Notes under the pieces: generated by a model | Told to the model about the DNA's origin: nothing | Seen by the model: only the letters and a program-made list of their open reading frames with translations | Databases searched by the model: none | Shown here: one piece after another, positions 1 to 11,337 of the stretch | Numbering within the stretch: position 1 is the first letter of the stretch | Layout of the letters: each line of letters opens with the position of its first letter | Position numbers and translations under genes: made by a program | Assembly: GCA_029237695.1 (NCBI GenBank) | Contig: CM055265.1 | Coordinates: 218,105,679 to 218,169,678, forward strand | DNA from: Conchocele bisecta | Lineage: Eukaryota > Mollusca > Bivalvia > Lucinida > Thyasiridae | Length of the DNA: 64,000 bases | Direction of reading: 5' to 3'

Positions 1-131
1 TGCATATTTCCCATATGAGCTAACTAACCTTGTTAGTGCATGCCTCACATGAATGCATGTTTTCGCAAAATGAATTCAGTGCAATGCTTTTTCATGAAAC
101 AAACAATTCACGTCAGACTAAGGTACACTAA

Positions 132-744
132 CAGAGCTGCCAACTGTTACGATTTTTCCGTATTTGTTCCGGAAAATACGTTAGAAATACGGAAGTACGG
201 ATAACAATTAAAAAGTACGATTTTTAAAAAAAATCAGCGCGGGAATATCTGAAAATAATAATTTCGTTTCACAATTCTGCCAATAAATCCGATTTTTTTA
301 TTTACCCGTAATCATACTCGCCGAGGCGCTTACCATTTCGATTCTTGTTGTGTAGTAATAGTAGTTTCAAGCGCTCAGCGATATTGATTTATTCATCATG
401 TAAATTCATAAAATGTCTGCTCCAAAGCGTGCAGCCAACGAATTTGGGTATTTTTTATCAAAAGAAGTTATGAGAACACATCTGTTCATCAATGATTACA
501 GCGAGACATGGCCCAATTTGGTCCTGTCAAAGCGCGGTGATGAATTTGCATCTTGCAAGCAGTTTAATTGTGATTTTTCGGTTGGTCATGGTGGCCGAAA
601 CGAGGGCCAAGGCTCTAAAAAAGTTAATGTATGCATATAAGTGAGTACTGATTTGTGTTCCGGAAAACATATGTGGTGTTCCGGAAAATAGCCCCCTTTT
701 CTCTCCATGTTCCTCATGTGACCGACATGGGGTTGGCAGCTCTG
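132..744. mobile_element. hAT-like non-autonomous element, 613 bp
   Basis: A perfect 13-bp terminal inverted repeat, CAGAGCTGCCAAC at 132-144 and its complement at 732-744, encloses 613 bp. The direct duplication CACTAA flanks it at 126-131 and 745-750. TTCCGGAAAATA occurs near both ends. Inside is a short ORF (413-640) resembling the N-terminal BED-type zinc finger of hAT-derived proteins. CAG-type ends plus a BED-like ORF suggest hAT, although hAT duplications are usually 8 bp and only 6 match exactly here. It is far too short for a complete transposase and is best read as an internally deleted derivative. Confidence 0.7.
413..640 (+). pseudogene. BED-finger-like N-terminal fragment of a transposase
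   Basis: This 75-codon ORF starts at an ATG and lies inside the hAT-like relic. Its middle, TWPNLVLSKRGDEFASCKQF followed by a short F-x-V-x-HGG-R segment, resembles the hydrophobic W-P, the Cys pair and the His-Gly-Gly stretch of BED-like fingers in hAT/SCAND3-type proteins. The catalytic RNase H-like core and the hAT dimerisation domain are absent; the ORF stops soon after the finger. I infer a relic left by internal deletion. A protein search would settle the family; it may also be a fortuitous ORF. Confidence 0.45.
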
Positions 745-760
745 CACTAACCTGTATTAA

Positions 761-974
761 CCCTTAGACCGCTACACACAACAATTGTCGTCTGCCGTTG
801 CTTTTATATCTTGCCGTATTTCTCAATAAAAACAAATTTTGACAGCACTTCAGAGGTGCTGTCAAAGCATGTTGTAAATTATTCTAAAGTGCTGTCAAAG
901 CATGTTTTTGATGATAAAATGGAAAATAGAAAATAAACAGCAGACAACAAAAAATTAAGATAGCGGTGTAAGGG
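761..974. mobile_element. F element (TTAA-flanked MITE)
   Basis: Begins CCCTTAGACCGCT and ends AGCGGTGTAAGGG, with TTAA at 757-760 and 975-978. The subterminal part reads AACAGCAGACAACAA and the core is an inverted repeat around TTGACAGCACTT. TTAA targets with CCC ends are the hallmark of piggyBac-type transposition. Confidence 0.75.
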
Positions 975-1005
975 TTAAACCATGACCGTTTCAGCATCAC
1001 AGGCT

Positions 1006-1272
1006 TATAATTCCAGCAGCAAAATATTTACACAATTCCCTAACATTTGATTGGTCCGTAGCAAGTCTCTGTCCAAAATTTATATCCCAGTAAAATCCCA
1101 CGCCGAACTACTTTCCATAACCGTGAGGCGCAGTTAAAATAATTCTTAAGAAAACGGAAAATAAACACATTTTCTTGATGAATTTATTTCAAATGCTGGA
1201 ATTATAAAGAATGAATGGCCTTTCAAGTTTATACCCCGATAAATTCCACAAAAAGGCCATTCATTCCTATAA
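1006..1272. repeat. Q element, copy 1
   Basis: Starts AATTCCAGCAGCAAAATATT and runs through AGAAAACGGAAAATAAACAC to an inverted block (GAATGAATGGCC ... GGCCATTCATTC). The same order recurs at 49993-50490 and from 63836 to the window end. The short ORF here (1211-1480) is a repeat product without a recognisable domain. Confidence 0.65.
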
Positions 1273-1598
1273 AATATCTGCGAGCACTGCAGATCTAGAT
1301 GATCCGGCTTATTACAAGCCGGTTCATCTGGATCTTCAGTTTTTGCCAGTAGTTTGCAGCAATTTAAAATATAAACATTTTCTGATAATGGATTTGTCTA
1401 AAAATCAGCATGGAACTGTCGAAGTCAGTTATACAAGGAGTGAGAAAGATGAACAGAGACAAAAGGACAAGAATTCATAAATTAAGCTTCTAAGCCTGCT
1501 TCAACTTTTATGTCTTGTGAAATATGCATTATTTGAAATAATATATTATTCAAACTTAACACGCATAACTATCCAGCCTTCCAATCTCTGTATTACAG

Positions 1599-2027
1599 GC
1601 GGCCCACCTGCTCCAGGCGCCCAAGAGTAACCCAGACGACATCGCCAACATCAGCTCCACGTGCTTCAAGCTGAACTCACTCCAACTCCGCGAGCTACTC
1701 CAGCGCTACATCCCGGAGCCCTCGGAGCCCCCGATCCCCCAGAACCTGATCGAGCGTGTCGTGTCCGTCGCGGAGAACATGGCGGACGAGTTGATCCGCT
1801 CGGACGGGCGCGTGGTTCAACTGGAGGAGGACCAGGACCTACAGCTGCCCTTCCTGCTGCCCGAGGACGGCTATTCCTGCGACACAATCAAGGGCGTGCC
1901 CAGCGGCCTCGCCGAGTATGTGGAGCCCCTCACCCGCGCTGGCCTCTGTCGCATGACCCTCCAGCCCCAGTCGAAAGGCTACTGGACTGTGTATATGACG
2001 GACGACGAGCCGTCACAGATTATTGAG
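1599..2027 (+). CDS. AFDN: Afadin exon 1 of window: C-terminal DIL domain
   Basis: Afadin is an actin- and nectin-binding scaffold of adherens junctions and a Rap/Ras effector. The exon follows the acceptor TATTACAG and ends at donor GAG|GTGAGA, giving 143 codons in phase 0. It matches the end of the vertebrate afadin dilute (DIL) domain: TCFKLNSLQL (about residues 20-29), VAENMADEL-R-DGR, VQLEEDQDLQLPFLLPEDGY and SCDTIKGVPSGL, ending at a W-T-Y motif (GYWTVYM) and PSQIIE. Order and wording are close to human AFDN through the C-terminal DIL helices. If intron 1 were retained, translation would run to a stop at 2220-2222. The exon is GC-rich against AT-rich introns. Identification is near certain; the 5' border is by splice consensus and homology. 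Confidence 0.95.
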
Positions 2028-2229
2028 GTGAGACCCCAAACCCCATCCCCCCACCTGAGAGTTTGTGTGAAATCCAAGATCGCCAACATGAGGAAAGTAG
2101 GTAAAATTCTTCAAATGGCATTTCCTGATGAACCAATGGGTGGATTTCGAGGAAACTCTGAATTGTCAAAATTATATTCATTTATTAGCCCAGGCATAAC
2201 CTCTGCTCCAGACTTCGGGTGAGTGACTC

Positions 2230-2300
2230 GGACCGAGGCAAGAGGGGATATAGCGTTAGTCCATGTACGTATTCTGTATTATGGTCCTCACAATAACTCT
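2230..2300. repeat. satellite-cassette 5' fragment
   Basis: GGCAAGAGGGGATATAGCG followed by TAGTCCATGTACGTA matches the start of the cassette at 42431. Only the head is present here. Confidence 0.5.
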
Positions 2301-2470
2301 AGTTCTTGACGCATCTTCACCATGTTGAGTATATATATAGAGGACGATTCCTATAGAATATTCTGTTTTCAGAGCTATCTCCCATTGGTGGCAATGTTTA
2401 AGGCCTGACTTCATAGAACACCATCATTTGTTTCGAAGACAGTAGCTTTGTAAATGTCATTGAATACTTG

Positions 2471-3919
2471 TACAGTGCGACCCCGTTAGTACACGCTTCA
2501 CTATAACACGAATTCGGTTAGTACACGGTTGTGCCTTGGCTCCCGAATTTTTTTCCTATTTGTATATCAAAATCGTGTTAAATTTGTAACACGACTATTG
2601 TCAGAAATCATGTTAAATTTGCGATTCTTTCCCAAATTAGACCCAAAATGGACGATTTTTTTTTTGTATGGGCGCATAGCCTCCTTTTATCTCACCGATG
2701 TGAATGTGCAGCTGATCACGTTTGCACATTTCGTAAATTAATCCGAGCAAACTGGGAATAAGATCAGTAAGACCAGTAACAAAGCAGTGCTAATTGTTAT
2801 GTGCTCGATTTCATTTTTCCGGCATGCGTTCGCGCTCACCATTGGTGGAATATTAATTAGGTGTAAAGGCTGACCAATCGGAGATCGCGTATCAGTCGCG
2901 CAGATTAACTCGACCCAGATTAACTAAATTGTAACAGCACTGCCCACACCCCCGGCGCATGTACACAAATGTGTACGTGACAACTGGCCTTGTTTCGCTA
3001 CATCATAATTGAGCCAGTGCATGAGATAATCAACTTTATTATATACGGTAACTGAGATTTTCACCGAGAATGATTTGACTTTTTTCTGCTAATATATCGG
3101 AAAGTTGATTTTCAGAGCAAATGCGTAATAATTACTAATTTAATATTCGTCAACATTCGATATCGTTTACAGAAAATGTACACTATTATCAGATTCATCT
3201 TCGTCGAAAATCTCGCGTGATAAGCCTGATTACCTCATGAACTGGCGCAATATTATAACGGTCTGGCAAAACATGTCTAGACGGGTCTGTACTCAAACCC
3301 ACAGGTGGAATAGTCGGACGTGTGACACAAAGAAAATGACCATTACAAAAATATCCATTACCCCACCCACTTGATCTCATTCTATTATTAACGTCATGTA
3401 CAGTACGATACCAGGTGGGTGGGATAATGGGATTTTTTTTAATAGGCATTTATTTTGGTGTCATAGGTCCGAGTCTTCCACCTGTGCTCACCATATGAGT
3501 AAACACAGATTGCAACGCACGAGCTTGTCCGTGATGTTGCAGCTGATGGAACAGGATATCGGTCATTGGGTCATTGCGTCATCATTACTAAACTTTTTTT
3601 CTACACGCGTTTACAATAATGGATTGCACGGACCTGCGTAGATCTACATTCTACATGAACATGATGAATAAATAAAACATGATGTTAACAATTCTTGGAT
3701 TCAATATATTTATTATATGCGAAGATAACAGTGAAAACTTATGGCATATTATAGGCATTGGCGACGTCGTTCATTCGCAGTCACAGTGTACAGTGTACAT
3801 GTATTTTTTGTTGACATTATGATGCGTCTTGGGCGAGAACGGATATAGCACGGTTCGGATAAGCAACACGGAAGGTTGTATGTCGCCGGACTTCCGTGTA
3901 CTAACGGGGTCGCACTGTA
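2471..3919. mobile_element. 1.45-kb TA-flanked DNA transposon, non-autonomous
   Basis: A perfect 25-bp inverted repeat ends the element: TACAGTGCGACCCCGTTAG... at 2471-2495 and its complement at 3895-3919. If the outer TA is the target duplication, the true ends are CAGTGCGACC, as in Tc1/mariner-pogo (Tigger) type elements. No transposase is visible; the ORF at 2529-2741 has no recognisable motif. A J hairpin is nested at 3289-3493. Confidence 0.7.
3289..3493. mobile_element. J hairpin, nested in the 2471-3919 element
   Basis: Ends CACAGGTGGAA and TTCCACCTGTG, with inner arms CCATTACCCCACCCACTTG and GGTGGGTGGGATAATGGG. Other copies are at 8130-8316 and 43995-44135. Confidence 0.7.
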
Positions 3920-4848
3920 TTTGTAAGTGTAGCTGACCCTGTTCTTCTTAGTGTATAATATACTGCGTATTGAGTTGTCATTGGAGCAATCTTATCATGG
4001 ACAAGCTATCGGCCAGTTTCACCTGATGTAGCATTTGACAAAGTAATAAAATTTAGTGTAATAGGTTTTAAAAAGCATTCTTTACAATGTCCCGTCCATT
4101 ATAAGTAGCCCAAGTCAATGCAAAGTCTGATTTTGGAGATTAATGTGCCATTTTTAAAACACAGAAATCTCTACACAGGCTATCTCGAGTGCAGTCATAT
4201 AGTATTTACCATGTATACTGTATTTAGTGCAATAAGGACTATTGATTTTGTATTGAATTCTAAAATTCGATGAGTGATTTGTCCAGTGTAACAGGGCCAT
4301 TGTAGATACTGGAAATGACACAATTTATAACCAGCATATCAATCATGCTGTACAAATTGGCATGAGATATTTGATAGCATTTTGTAAATGATAATCCTTG
4401 CAACATGTTGTACCAAAGTTTATTAGTTTGTCTGTCATATTTTTGCTGTATGTGTCCAACACTACAACAGGTGAAACTGACCGATGGCATGTAAATACTA
4501 AGATGGCCGAGATGGCGAGTTGATGTGCCGTATCGGATACAGTAACAAGAGAATGTTGACATTTGTAATACAAATATCCCATCACATTTATGTTTAAATC
4601 AGATGCTGATCAGGGATAGATCGGATCCTTAATTTCTCCCATTATGTATTTTTGTCCACACAGCTCTTTATGATGGATCTTAGCTAAATTGGATAAACAT
4701 ATTCCGATGAGTAATCTCCCCTCACTCCTCTTTACTGACCTTGCCTTTTCAGTCATATGTTGTAACCTTCAGTAGTATTGTCTACATTTGGAGTTATCTC
4801 CCTTTGGCACAAAGTTTACATTTTCGTGTATGTCCTTGTCAGCACCTG

Positions 4849-5083
4849 GGGCCCGTTTCACTAAACTTGGTACGACTAAAATGTTCGTAAGTGCAAATTT
4901 AAGATCATCTGGAAATTTCAATTGATGGATTTACATTTATTGAACATAGGCTGCAGCCTATGCTCAATAAATGTAAATCCAATAATTGTTTACAAGAAAA
5001 CATTGTTAATGTGATATTTACAGACTATCATAATTTTGCACTTACGATCATTTTAGTCTTACGAAGTTTAGTGAAACGGCCCG
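4849..5083. mobile_element. A hairpin MITE
   Basis: Begins GGGCCCGTTTCACTAAAC and ends with its complement, with a near-perfect palindromic centre (ATTTACATTTATTGAGCATA and its complement). About nine copies lie in the window. Confidence 0.85.
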
Positions 5084-5204
5084 CAGTATTGTAACATCCT
5101 GGGAATATGTTCATGGTAATTCACACATACGTACATGATGACCTAATTGTGTGCCATATGCAAGACAGACCACTCTGGATTGTGTACGTTGGTTGTTACC
5201 TCCA

Positions 5205-5475
5205 TTTGAAGTGGGTGGCAGGTGGGAGTATGTGATGGGTAATTTAACGATTGGGGTTCATCATTACATTCAAAAAGTGCAGATCCTGCATCTGGATTTG
5301 CACGGTTTGCATAAACCGCTATAGTGAGCTTTCAGGTTCAAAGGGTTAATAGGGTCTATAGTGGGTGGCAGGTGGGAGCATGTGATGGGTAATTTAATGA
5401 TCGGGGTTCATCCATACCACAATCCTGACCGGAGATATAAATATTTGGGCTTGATCAGGATATTATACATTGGAC
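5205..5475 (+). repeat. two SINE-2 heads around a B fragment
   Basis: GTGGGTGGCAGGTGGGAG is followed by GGGTAATTTAACGAT, and the same head recurs at about 5358. Between them is AAAAGTGCAGATCCTGCATC, a broken B element. The ORF at 5361-5618 reads repeat sequence. Confidence 0.5.
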
Positions 5476-6007
5476 AGAAAGCAAACAAGCCTGGTGTTCT
5501 CTGCCGATATGGACAGCTAGCTATCTCGCGTGGGTTACTCAACTTGACACATTCAATGAAATATTTTTGTTACAAAAGAAAATTGCGGTTTTCACAGGTT
5601 TTAATAAAGACTATATGACCGTTATTAATTTCAACTGATGGTGTGAAATTGAGAATAAGAAAACAAAATGGTCATGCTAATTAAACCGCTTACATGACAA
5701 GCTATTATATGGTGCACCAAAGCAAGCCGCGGGAAGATAATTACTCCCCTTTGTATATAATTTCCAAAGCGAGGCTGGGTTCAGAACAATAACAACAAGA
5801 TGGCATAACTCAATAAATTTAATTGACTATTTTTGCCATTTTCGTGCAATTTTTAATTGATAAAAAGTAGATACACTCCACGATCGTGAAATAGCGAATC
5901 GTCGGGTGGAAGTGTACAGCCAAGACGTTTTCTATGCATGCATATATATTACAATTGAATGCTAAATACATGGCCGACTTTGTTATGAAACCGGGAAAAT
6001 GTTTGAC

Positions 6008-6088
6008 CCTTGGAACAACGACCACCTGTCAACAACGGCCACTTTGGCCACTTCCCGTTGACGGTCGTTGTTCACAGGTTTGACTGTA
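6008..6088. mobile_element. pogo-like MITE fragment
   Basis: ACCTGTCAACAACGG is followed by its inverted partner and the end CACAGGTTTGACTGTA. The CAGTCAAACCTGTG end in TA is typical of Tc1/mariner-pogo MITEs. No clear left end. Confidence 0.5.
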
Positions 6089-6306
6089 TTAGGCAATACT
6101 GGCTGCAGTACTGACCAGCTCCATCTACATCCAATCAATCATGCTAATTCGTCTTGTGTGTCTGTCACTTATGTAATTATGATGTGCTAGGACAAATGTG
6201 AGCTATGTGTGTTTCACCAGTGTACTCCAGCTATCGCATTCATCATCTGGCAATATATGGGTGTAAATGGACTTGCAATCTGACAAAATCGCTTATTAAA
6301 ATTTAA

Positions 6307-6557
6307 CCCTTTCACCCCTGGAATGGAATGTAATTTGATATGTTAATTTTGCAATCCAACCATCACAAAATTATTTTCAGACTAGTCCATTTATGAAAAA
6401 GGGGTGTTTTTGTTCTCAAAAATATAAAAATTACTTGCAAAAAGTGCAGATCCTGATGAGACGGCTCGTCACGAGCCAGACAGCTCGTCACGAGCCGTCT
6501 CATCTGGATCTACACTTTTTGCCAACACCACTATACAGGCCTGTGACGTCGAAAGGC
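6307..6557. mobile_element. B element (TTAA-flanked MITE)
   Basis: Starts CCCTTTCACCCCTGG and ends GTCGAAAGGC, with TTAA at 6303-6306 and 6558-6561. The core is the family signature GACGGCTCGTCACGAGCC between GTGCAGATCCTGATGA and TCATCTGGATCTACAC. This copy has the core duplicated (GTCACGAGCC twice). Confidence 0.85.
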
Positions 6558-6701
6558 TTAAACTTGATACATTTTGCAACGATTACAAAAAGGCGTAACA
6601 GCACTTATACAGATGCATTCATTGGCACAGATGGGGGTGTAAGGATGGTCCTTAATGTGGGAGGAAACCAGAGTACCTGGAGGAAACCACTTGTCCTATC
6701 A

Positions 6702-6926
6702 GGGGCCTGTTTCACTAAACTTTGTACAACTAAGATGTTTGTAAGTGCAAATTTAGGATCGTCTGTAAATTTCAATTGATGGATTTACATTTATTGAGCA
6801 TAGGCTACATATGCTCAATAAATGTAAATCCAATAATTGTTTACAAGAAAACATTGCTAATATGAATTTTCATAATTTTGTACCTGCGAACATTTTAGTG
6901 GTACGAAGTTTAGTGAAACGGGCCCC
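6702..6926. mobile_element. A hairpin MITE
   Basis: GGGGCCTGTTTCACTAAAC at the left and GTTTAGTGAAACGGGCCCC at the right, with the usual ATTTATTGAGCATAGG core. Confidence 0.85.
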
Positions 6927-7141
6927 TGGTAACCACCGTCTCACATCCTACATAATTGTTTAGTCAGATGGTCACCGAATTGTCATCACCCGAGTCCGTA
7001 ATTTTAAACCTTTCTGTGAATGTTATCACATTTTGTACACGAGATCAAGCAGTTGGAGTGGGATTGGTTGAGACAGAGCACAGCTGGATTGCTGGTAGTT
7101 AGGCATGAGAGTGAAGTACTTGCTCGTAAAGTTTTACATAT

Positions 7142-7382
7142 ATGTGGCTGTGACTGGAGAAAGGGGCTTATGGTTTTTTTTGCGATCAGCGTAGATCCAG
7201 ATCAGCCCAGATCCGCACAGTCTGATCAGGATCTGCACTGTTCGCTATTTCATCAATGGATCACCCATCATTTTTCTAACGAGCAATATAGATCATTGCC
7301 AGGCTACAGGAGTGTGCTTTGTGATCAGGAGCTACACTGGTCACAAATCCCATAAGCCCATTTCTTCAGTCACAGCCACATA
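7142..7382. mobile_element. G hairpin MITE
   Basis: Ends TGTGGCTGTGACTGGAGAAA and CAGTCACAGCCACA; inside are GATCAGCGTAGATCCAGATC and GCACAGTCTGATCAGGATC. ORFs across it are repeat products. Confidence 0.8.
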
Positions 7383-7404
7383 TAATCACTGGCCCTTTCA
7401 CCCC

Positions 7405-7590
7405 AAGGGATGGATTTTGGCCTAGGGGCTAAAACACCTGACTTGCAATCTGGAGGTTGTGGGTTCAAACCTCGCATAGGGCATCAAAAATACTTTCATA
7501 GTATTTCCACCCCACTGGTCTGTCTGATGAAACTTTAAACTGTGGTCCCGTCTCTATATGACCTTAGCTGTTGGTGGGACGTTAAACCCT
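7405..7590 (+). mobile_element. tRNA-derived SINE (SINE-1), full-length-like
   Basis: An A-box-like TGGCCTAGGGG (about 7418) and a B-box GGTTCAAACCTC (7462-7473) sit at tRNA spacing, followed by a body and the 3' end GACCTTAGCTGTTGGTGGGA then CGTTAAACCC. This is the layout of a Pol III SINE with a LINE-like 3' end. A second copy lies at 47368-47573. Confidence 0.75.
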
Positions 7591-7596
7591 TTACCT

Positions 7597-7788
7597 TTCA
7601 CCCGTAAATATATAACATGACCAGTTCCGTGATCATTTTGGACTATTCCATTTATCAAAAAGGGGGAATTGTTTCAAAATCTTAAAAGTAATGACAAACC
7701 CTGCAGATGCTGATGAGACGGAGAGTTAAGAGTGTTCATCTGGATCTACAGGTGTTGCAAATGTTTGCTTTATGGTCTGTATGGCGAA
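7597..7788. mobile_element. diverged B element
   Basis: ACCTTTCACCCGTAAA, then AAAAAGGGGGAATTGTTTC and GATGAGACGGAGAG, then TTCATCTGGATCTACAGG. Recognisable B order but the central palindrome is eroded. Confidence 0.6.
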
Positions 7789-7796
7789 CAAGTTAA

Positions 7797-8012
7797 ATGT
7801 TACAGTGACCAGAGAAATGGGGCTTATGGGTTTTGCGATCAGTGTAGATCCAGATCAGCCTGTGCATCCGCACAGTCTGATCACGATCTGCCATGTTCGC
7901 CCTTCCGTCAATCAAACACCTTCCATGCTTGTTACAGTCTATGGAGGATATCATCAGGCTATTTGACCAGGCGCTACATACGCCCCTTTCTCCAGCCACA
8001 GCCACAAATGAG
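7797..8012. mobile_element. G hairpin MITE
   Basis: GTGACCAGAGAAATGGGGC through GATCAGTGTAGATCCAGATC to TTCTCCAGCCACAGCCACA. The outer bases are eroded. Confidence 0.75.
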
Positions 8013-8129
8013 ATAATACTGATCATACAGCACTTGATACCTAATAGCACCCCATAAACATATAGTGACCGAAGAAATCTGGCTTATGTCATTTGTGATC
8101 AGTGTAGCTCCCAATCGTCTATTGCACTT

Positions 8130-8316
8130 CACAGGTGGAAGACTCTGACCTGTGACACAAAAAAACGCCCATTACAAAAAATCCATTACCCCACCCACTT
8201 GGTCTCGTACAGTACTATCTTCTATAATAGAAGATAGTACTGTAGACCAAGTGGGTGGGGTAATGGATTTTGTGTAATGGGCAGTTTTTGTGTCACAGGT
8301 CAGTCTTTCACCTGTG
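8130..8316. mobile_element. J hairpin MITE
   Basis: Ends CACAGGTGGAAGACTCTGAC and CAGGTCAGTCTTTCACCTGTG. The two halves are nearly perfect complements meeting at TCTTCTATAATAGAAGA. Confidence 0.85.
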
Positions 8317-8689
8317 TGGCATTCTGTGCAGGATGGCAATGCTTATATGCATGCTGCAGGCTGATGTGTGTCAACTCTGGTCTTGAAGCTACTTTACTGA
8401 ATGGCAAACAGTGTATGTCCTGATTAGATGGCAGAGATGCACCGTCTGATCTGCGGCTATTATGGTTACATTTTGCTGCTTGACAAACTTGATGTGTGGT
8501 GATTGTTGACACTACACCACTTTTCAAATGAGCTGGGATTCATAAAACTGTGGAGGAAGTCTTTCACATGTGTGCCAATTAGTTCACATGATTGAATAGA
8601 TGACTGTAGGTATTGTGTGAAGGTGGCACCCACTGTAATAGACTAACTGCTGGCTTGATGCTCAATTGGGAACAGTTCGCAGAATGTTG

Positions 8690-9211
8690 GGAGCCTGTGA
8701 AGGGTAATTTAACCCTTTCACCCAATGGATTTTGATATGTTAATTTTGTAACCAATCCAATTGTCACAAAATAATCTTCAGAATAGTGCATTTATGAAAA
8801 GGGGGTGTTTTTGCTCTCAAAAATATGAAAATTACTTGCAAAAAGTGCAGATCCTGATGAGACGGCTCGTCACGAGCCGGCTCATCTGGATCTACACTTT
8901 TTGCCAATACCACTATTCAGGCCTGTGGTGTCGATATTCCTCACTTGGCACTCGGGTAGATTTTTGGCTTCCATTTTTATGTGACAGTTGAATCTGATTA
9001 TACACATTATAAAAGTTGCAGTTTAGTATTAATTCTATTAGTTTAGGGAGTGGGGCTAAATGACTTTGTTATAGCGAGGACCTGGCACCAGATCAGATTT
9101 TGGGGATTTTCCCCATATCAGGACAGATGATTTGACCCTGTTAACCTGGCCTGAAATGACCTTAACTATTGACAGACTGTTAAATACTATTAATAAATAA
9201 ATAAGCACACA
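8690..9211 (+). mobile_element. SINE-2 copy split by a B element
   Basis: The head GAAGGGTAATTTAA is interrupted at its TTAA by a B element, and the body resumes near 8940 with GTGACAGTTGAATCTG, GGACCTGGCACCAG and the 3' end TGACCTTAACTATTGACAG with a (TAAA)n-type tail. The B insertion is therefore younger than this SINE. Confidence 0.65.
8713..8932. mobile_element. B element inserted in a SINE-2
   Basis: TTAA at 8709-8712, then CCCTTTCACCC through the GACGGCTCGTCACGAGCC core to GGCCTGTGGTGTCG. The right terminal repeat is lost. Confidence 0.75.
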
Positions 9212-9840
9212 AGCACACAACTATACAAATAAATTTTAGTAAGGAATTTCTTCAATGACTGCCCAAATTCCAAGTCTGTTAGAGACCTGCAATAGTTTCC
9301 CTTGGCCCTACTTCACATGTTGGCTGACTGTCAGATTTGTCCATTCAAGTTGTGTCAATCTTGATTGATGTCAGATTTGGGACCAAAATAAAATCCACTT
9401 TGAAGCTCCAGATAGGCACATTATCTTAGTGTTAGTTCCCTATCAAACAAAACCATGAAGGTCGGCGGCTGGATTCTTATAATTGTCCCATTATAGCATC
9501 TAACAAACACCCAATGAGCAAATGTTTATGTCTACATAAGAATATGTATGAGACCTAAGGACAATCTTGTCTGGCTTATGACAACTTATGTGGAGGTGAA
9601 CACTTGTGTGTTTTGGCTAATTGATCGAGGGTAAAACCAATAAGTATCTGATGCTGCTAGCTATTGTGGAGATATCTTTGTAGATGATCACGTTTCAGCT
9701 TCAACAATGTAGCAGATATAGCCAATTATTGTTTACTAGCAACAAATTGTGATTAGTATGGTGGGACATTTGTGCCAGGTGTAGCTGCTGATCATCAAGT
9801 GTATTCTTACTGGAAATGTTTTATCTTCAATATTTCTTGA

Positions 9841-9918
9841 TAAAAACCTGTTTTGGCAGCGCATGAGAATCGTCTCCACTGGAGACGATTCTCATGTGCT
9901 GTCAAAACATGTTTTGTC
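9841..9918. repeat. inverted repeat, F-like core
   Basis: GAGAATCGTCTCCACTGGAG and its complement form a near-perfect palindrome inside GTTTTGGCAGCGCATG ... CATGTGCTGTCAAAAC. No TTAA ends are visible. Confidence 0.6.
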
Positions 9919-9964
9919 ACCAAACTTCATGGTCATGGTAGGGGATTACAAAATTGTTAAAATG

Positions 9965-11240
9965 ACATCATTACGTAATCCAAGATGGCCACCGTCTAAA
10001 AATAGCACAAATTCTTCAAAAATCTTCTCAAGAACCGCCAACCGGATTTCAACAAAACTTGGTAGGAATGATCGATGTACAATGCTCTTTCAAAGTTGTT
10101 AAAATGGTGACCCCGGGGTCAAAAATGGGCATGGCCCGTGGGGTCAAATTGGGGTCAAATTTTATTTTTGACTGAATATGGTCATGATTGTTATGTCATC
10201 CAAGATGGCCGCCGAAATGTCAAAAGGTCGTTCTTTTATTAGAGATTTCAAAATTCTTCTTCACATGAACCGCTTGGCCCATGGTAGCCAAACTTAAAAG
10301 TTATGGTCCATGGGTGAAGCCTTTTCAGATTTGTTAAAATAGAGGTCATCGCTAATCCAAGATGGCCGCCGTCTAAAAATAGCATACATTCTTAAAAAAT
10401 CTTCTCATGAACCGCTGGCTGGATTTCGACGAAACTTGCTAGGAATGATCGATGTACAATGCTCTTTCAAAGATGTTAAAATGGTGACCCGGGGTCAAAA
10501 ATGGGCGTGGCCCGTGGGGTCAAATTTTATTTGTGACCGAATATGGTCCTGTTATATATCAAATCGAAGGTATCAACGAGTCGATCACTCTGGTGCATTT
10601 ATTGTTGAAATTGGATGGTTATGTCATCCAAGATGGCCACCAAAAGGTTGTTCTTTTATTAGAGATTTCAAAATTCTTCTTCACACGAACCGCTTGGCCC
10701 ATGGTGGCCAAACTTCAGAGTTATGTTCCATGGGTGAAGCCTTTTCAGATTTGTTAAAACGGAGGTTGTCGCTAATCCAAGATGGCCGCCGTCTAAAAAT
10801 AGCACAAATTCTTAAAAAATCTTCTTCTCATGAACCGCCAGCCGGATTTCGACGAAACTTGGTAGCAATGATCGATGTAGAATGCTCTTCCAAAGATGTT
10901 AAAATGGTGACCCCGAGGTAAAAAATGGGCGTGGCCCGTTGGGTCAAATTTTATTTTTGACCGAATATGCTCGTGTCATATATCAAATTGAAGGTATCGA
11001 TGAGGCGATTGCTCTGGTGCAATATTTGTCTGAATCGGATGATTATGTCATCCATGATGGCCGCCAAAAGGTCCATTTATTCAAGATTTTGAACGTCTTT
11101 TTCTCAAGAACCACATGGCCGATGCTGGCCAAACTTCATAGTTAGTTAAGATCCTTGAGTGAAGCATTTTCAGATTTGGTAAAATGAGTCCTTGCTTAAT
11201 CCAAGATGACCGCCATCTAAAACTAGCTCAATTTTTTTTA
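9965..11240. repeat. tandem repeat, ~420-bp unit, about 3.5 copies
   Basis: The marker CCAAGATGGCC(G/A)CCGTCT recurs near 9977, 10355, 10774 and (weaker) 11198. Each unit also carries GAACCGC...CCGGATTTCG, GGTAGGAATGATCGATGTA and AAAATGGGCGTGGCCCG. Units differ by a few per cent. The ORFs here (for example 10436-10921) are repeat products; no protein family is recognised. Confidence 0.8.
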
Positions 11241-11337
11241 AAACACATATGAACTCAATGTCACATTCTCCTCTGGTGTTCATGGAGTCAGGTGAGCGAA
11301 TTAGGGCCATCATGGCCCTCTTGTTTGTTGTACATGT

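Larger units (their letters stand above)
1..1598 (+). other. AFDN: afadin intron, 3' part (upstream exon outside window)
   Basis: This non-coding stretch precedes the first recognisable afadin exon and ends in the acceptor TATTACAG just before 1599. It holds a hAT-like relic, one F element, one Q element and a degraded B fragment (about 1285-1350). I see no afadin-like coding sequence in it, so the preceding DIL exon should lie to the left of the window. Confidence 0.7.

Noticed and set aside
1661..2026. Second ORF overlapping afadin exon 1 in another frame
   Set aside because: Out-of-frame shadow of the GC-rich exon.
7411..7480. Possible functional tRNA gene
   Set aside because: The A and B boxes are present, but no cloverleaf with a proper acceptor stem could be drawn and a SINE body follows.
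10436..10921. 161-codon ORF in the 420-bp tandem block
   Set aside because: The reading frame depends on repeat units and shows no domain; the other units are not open in the same frame.
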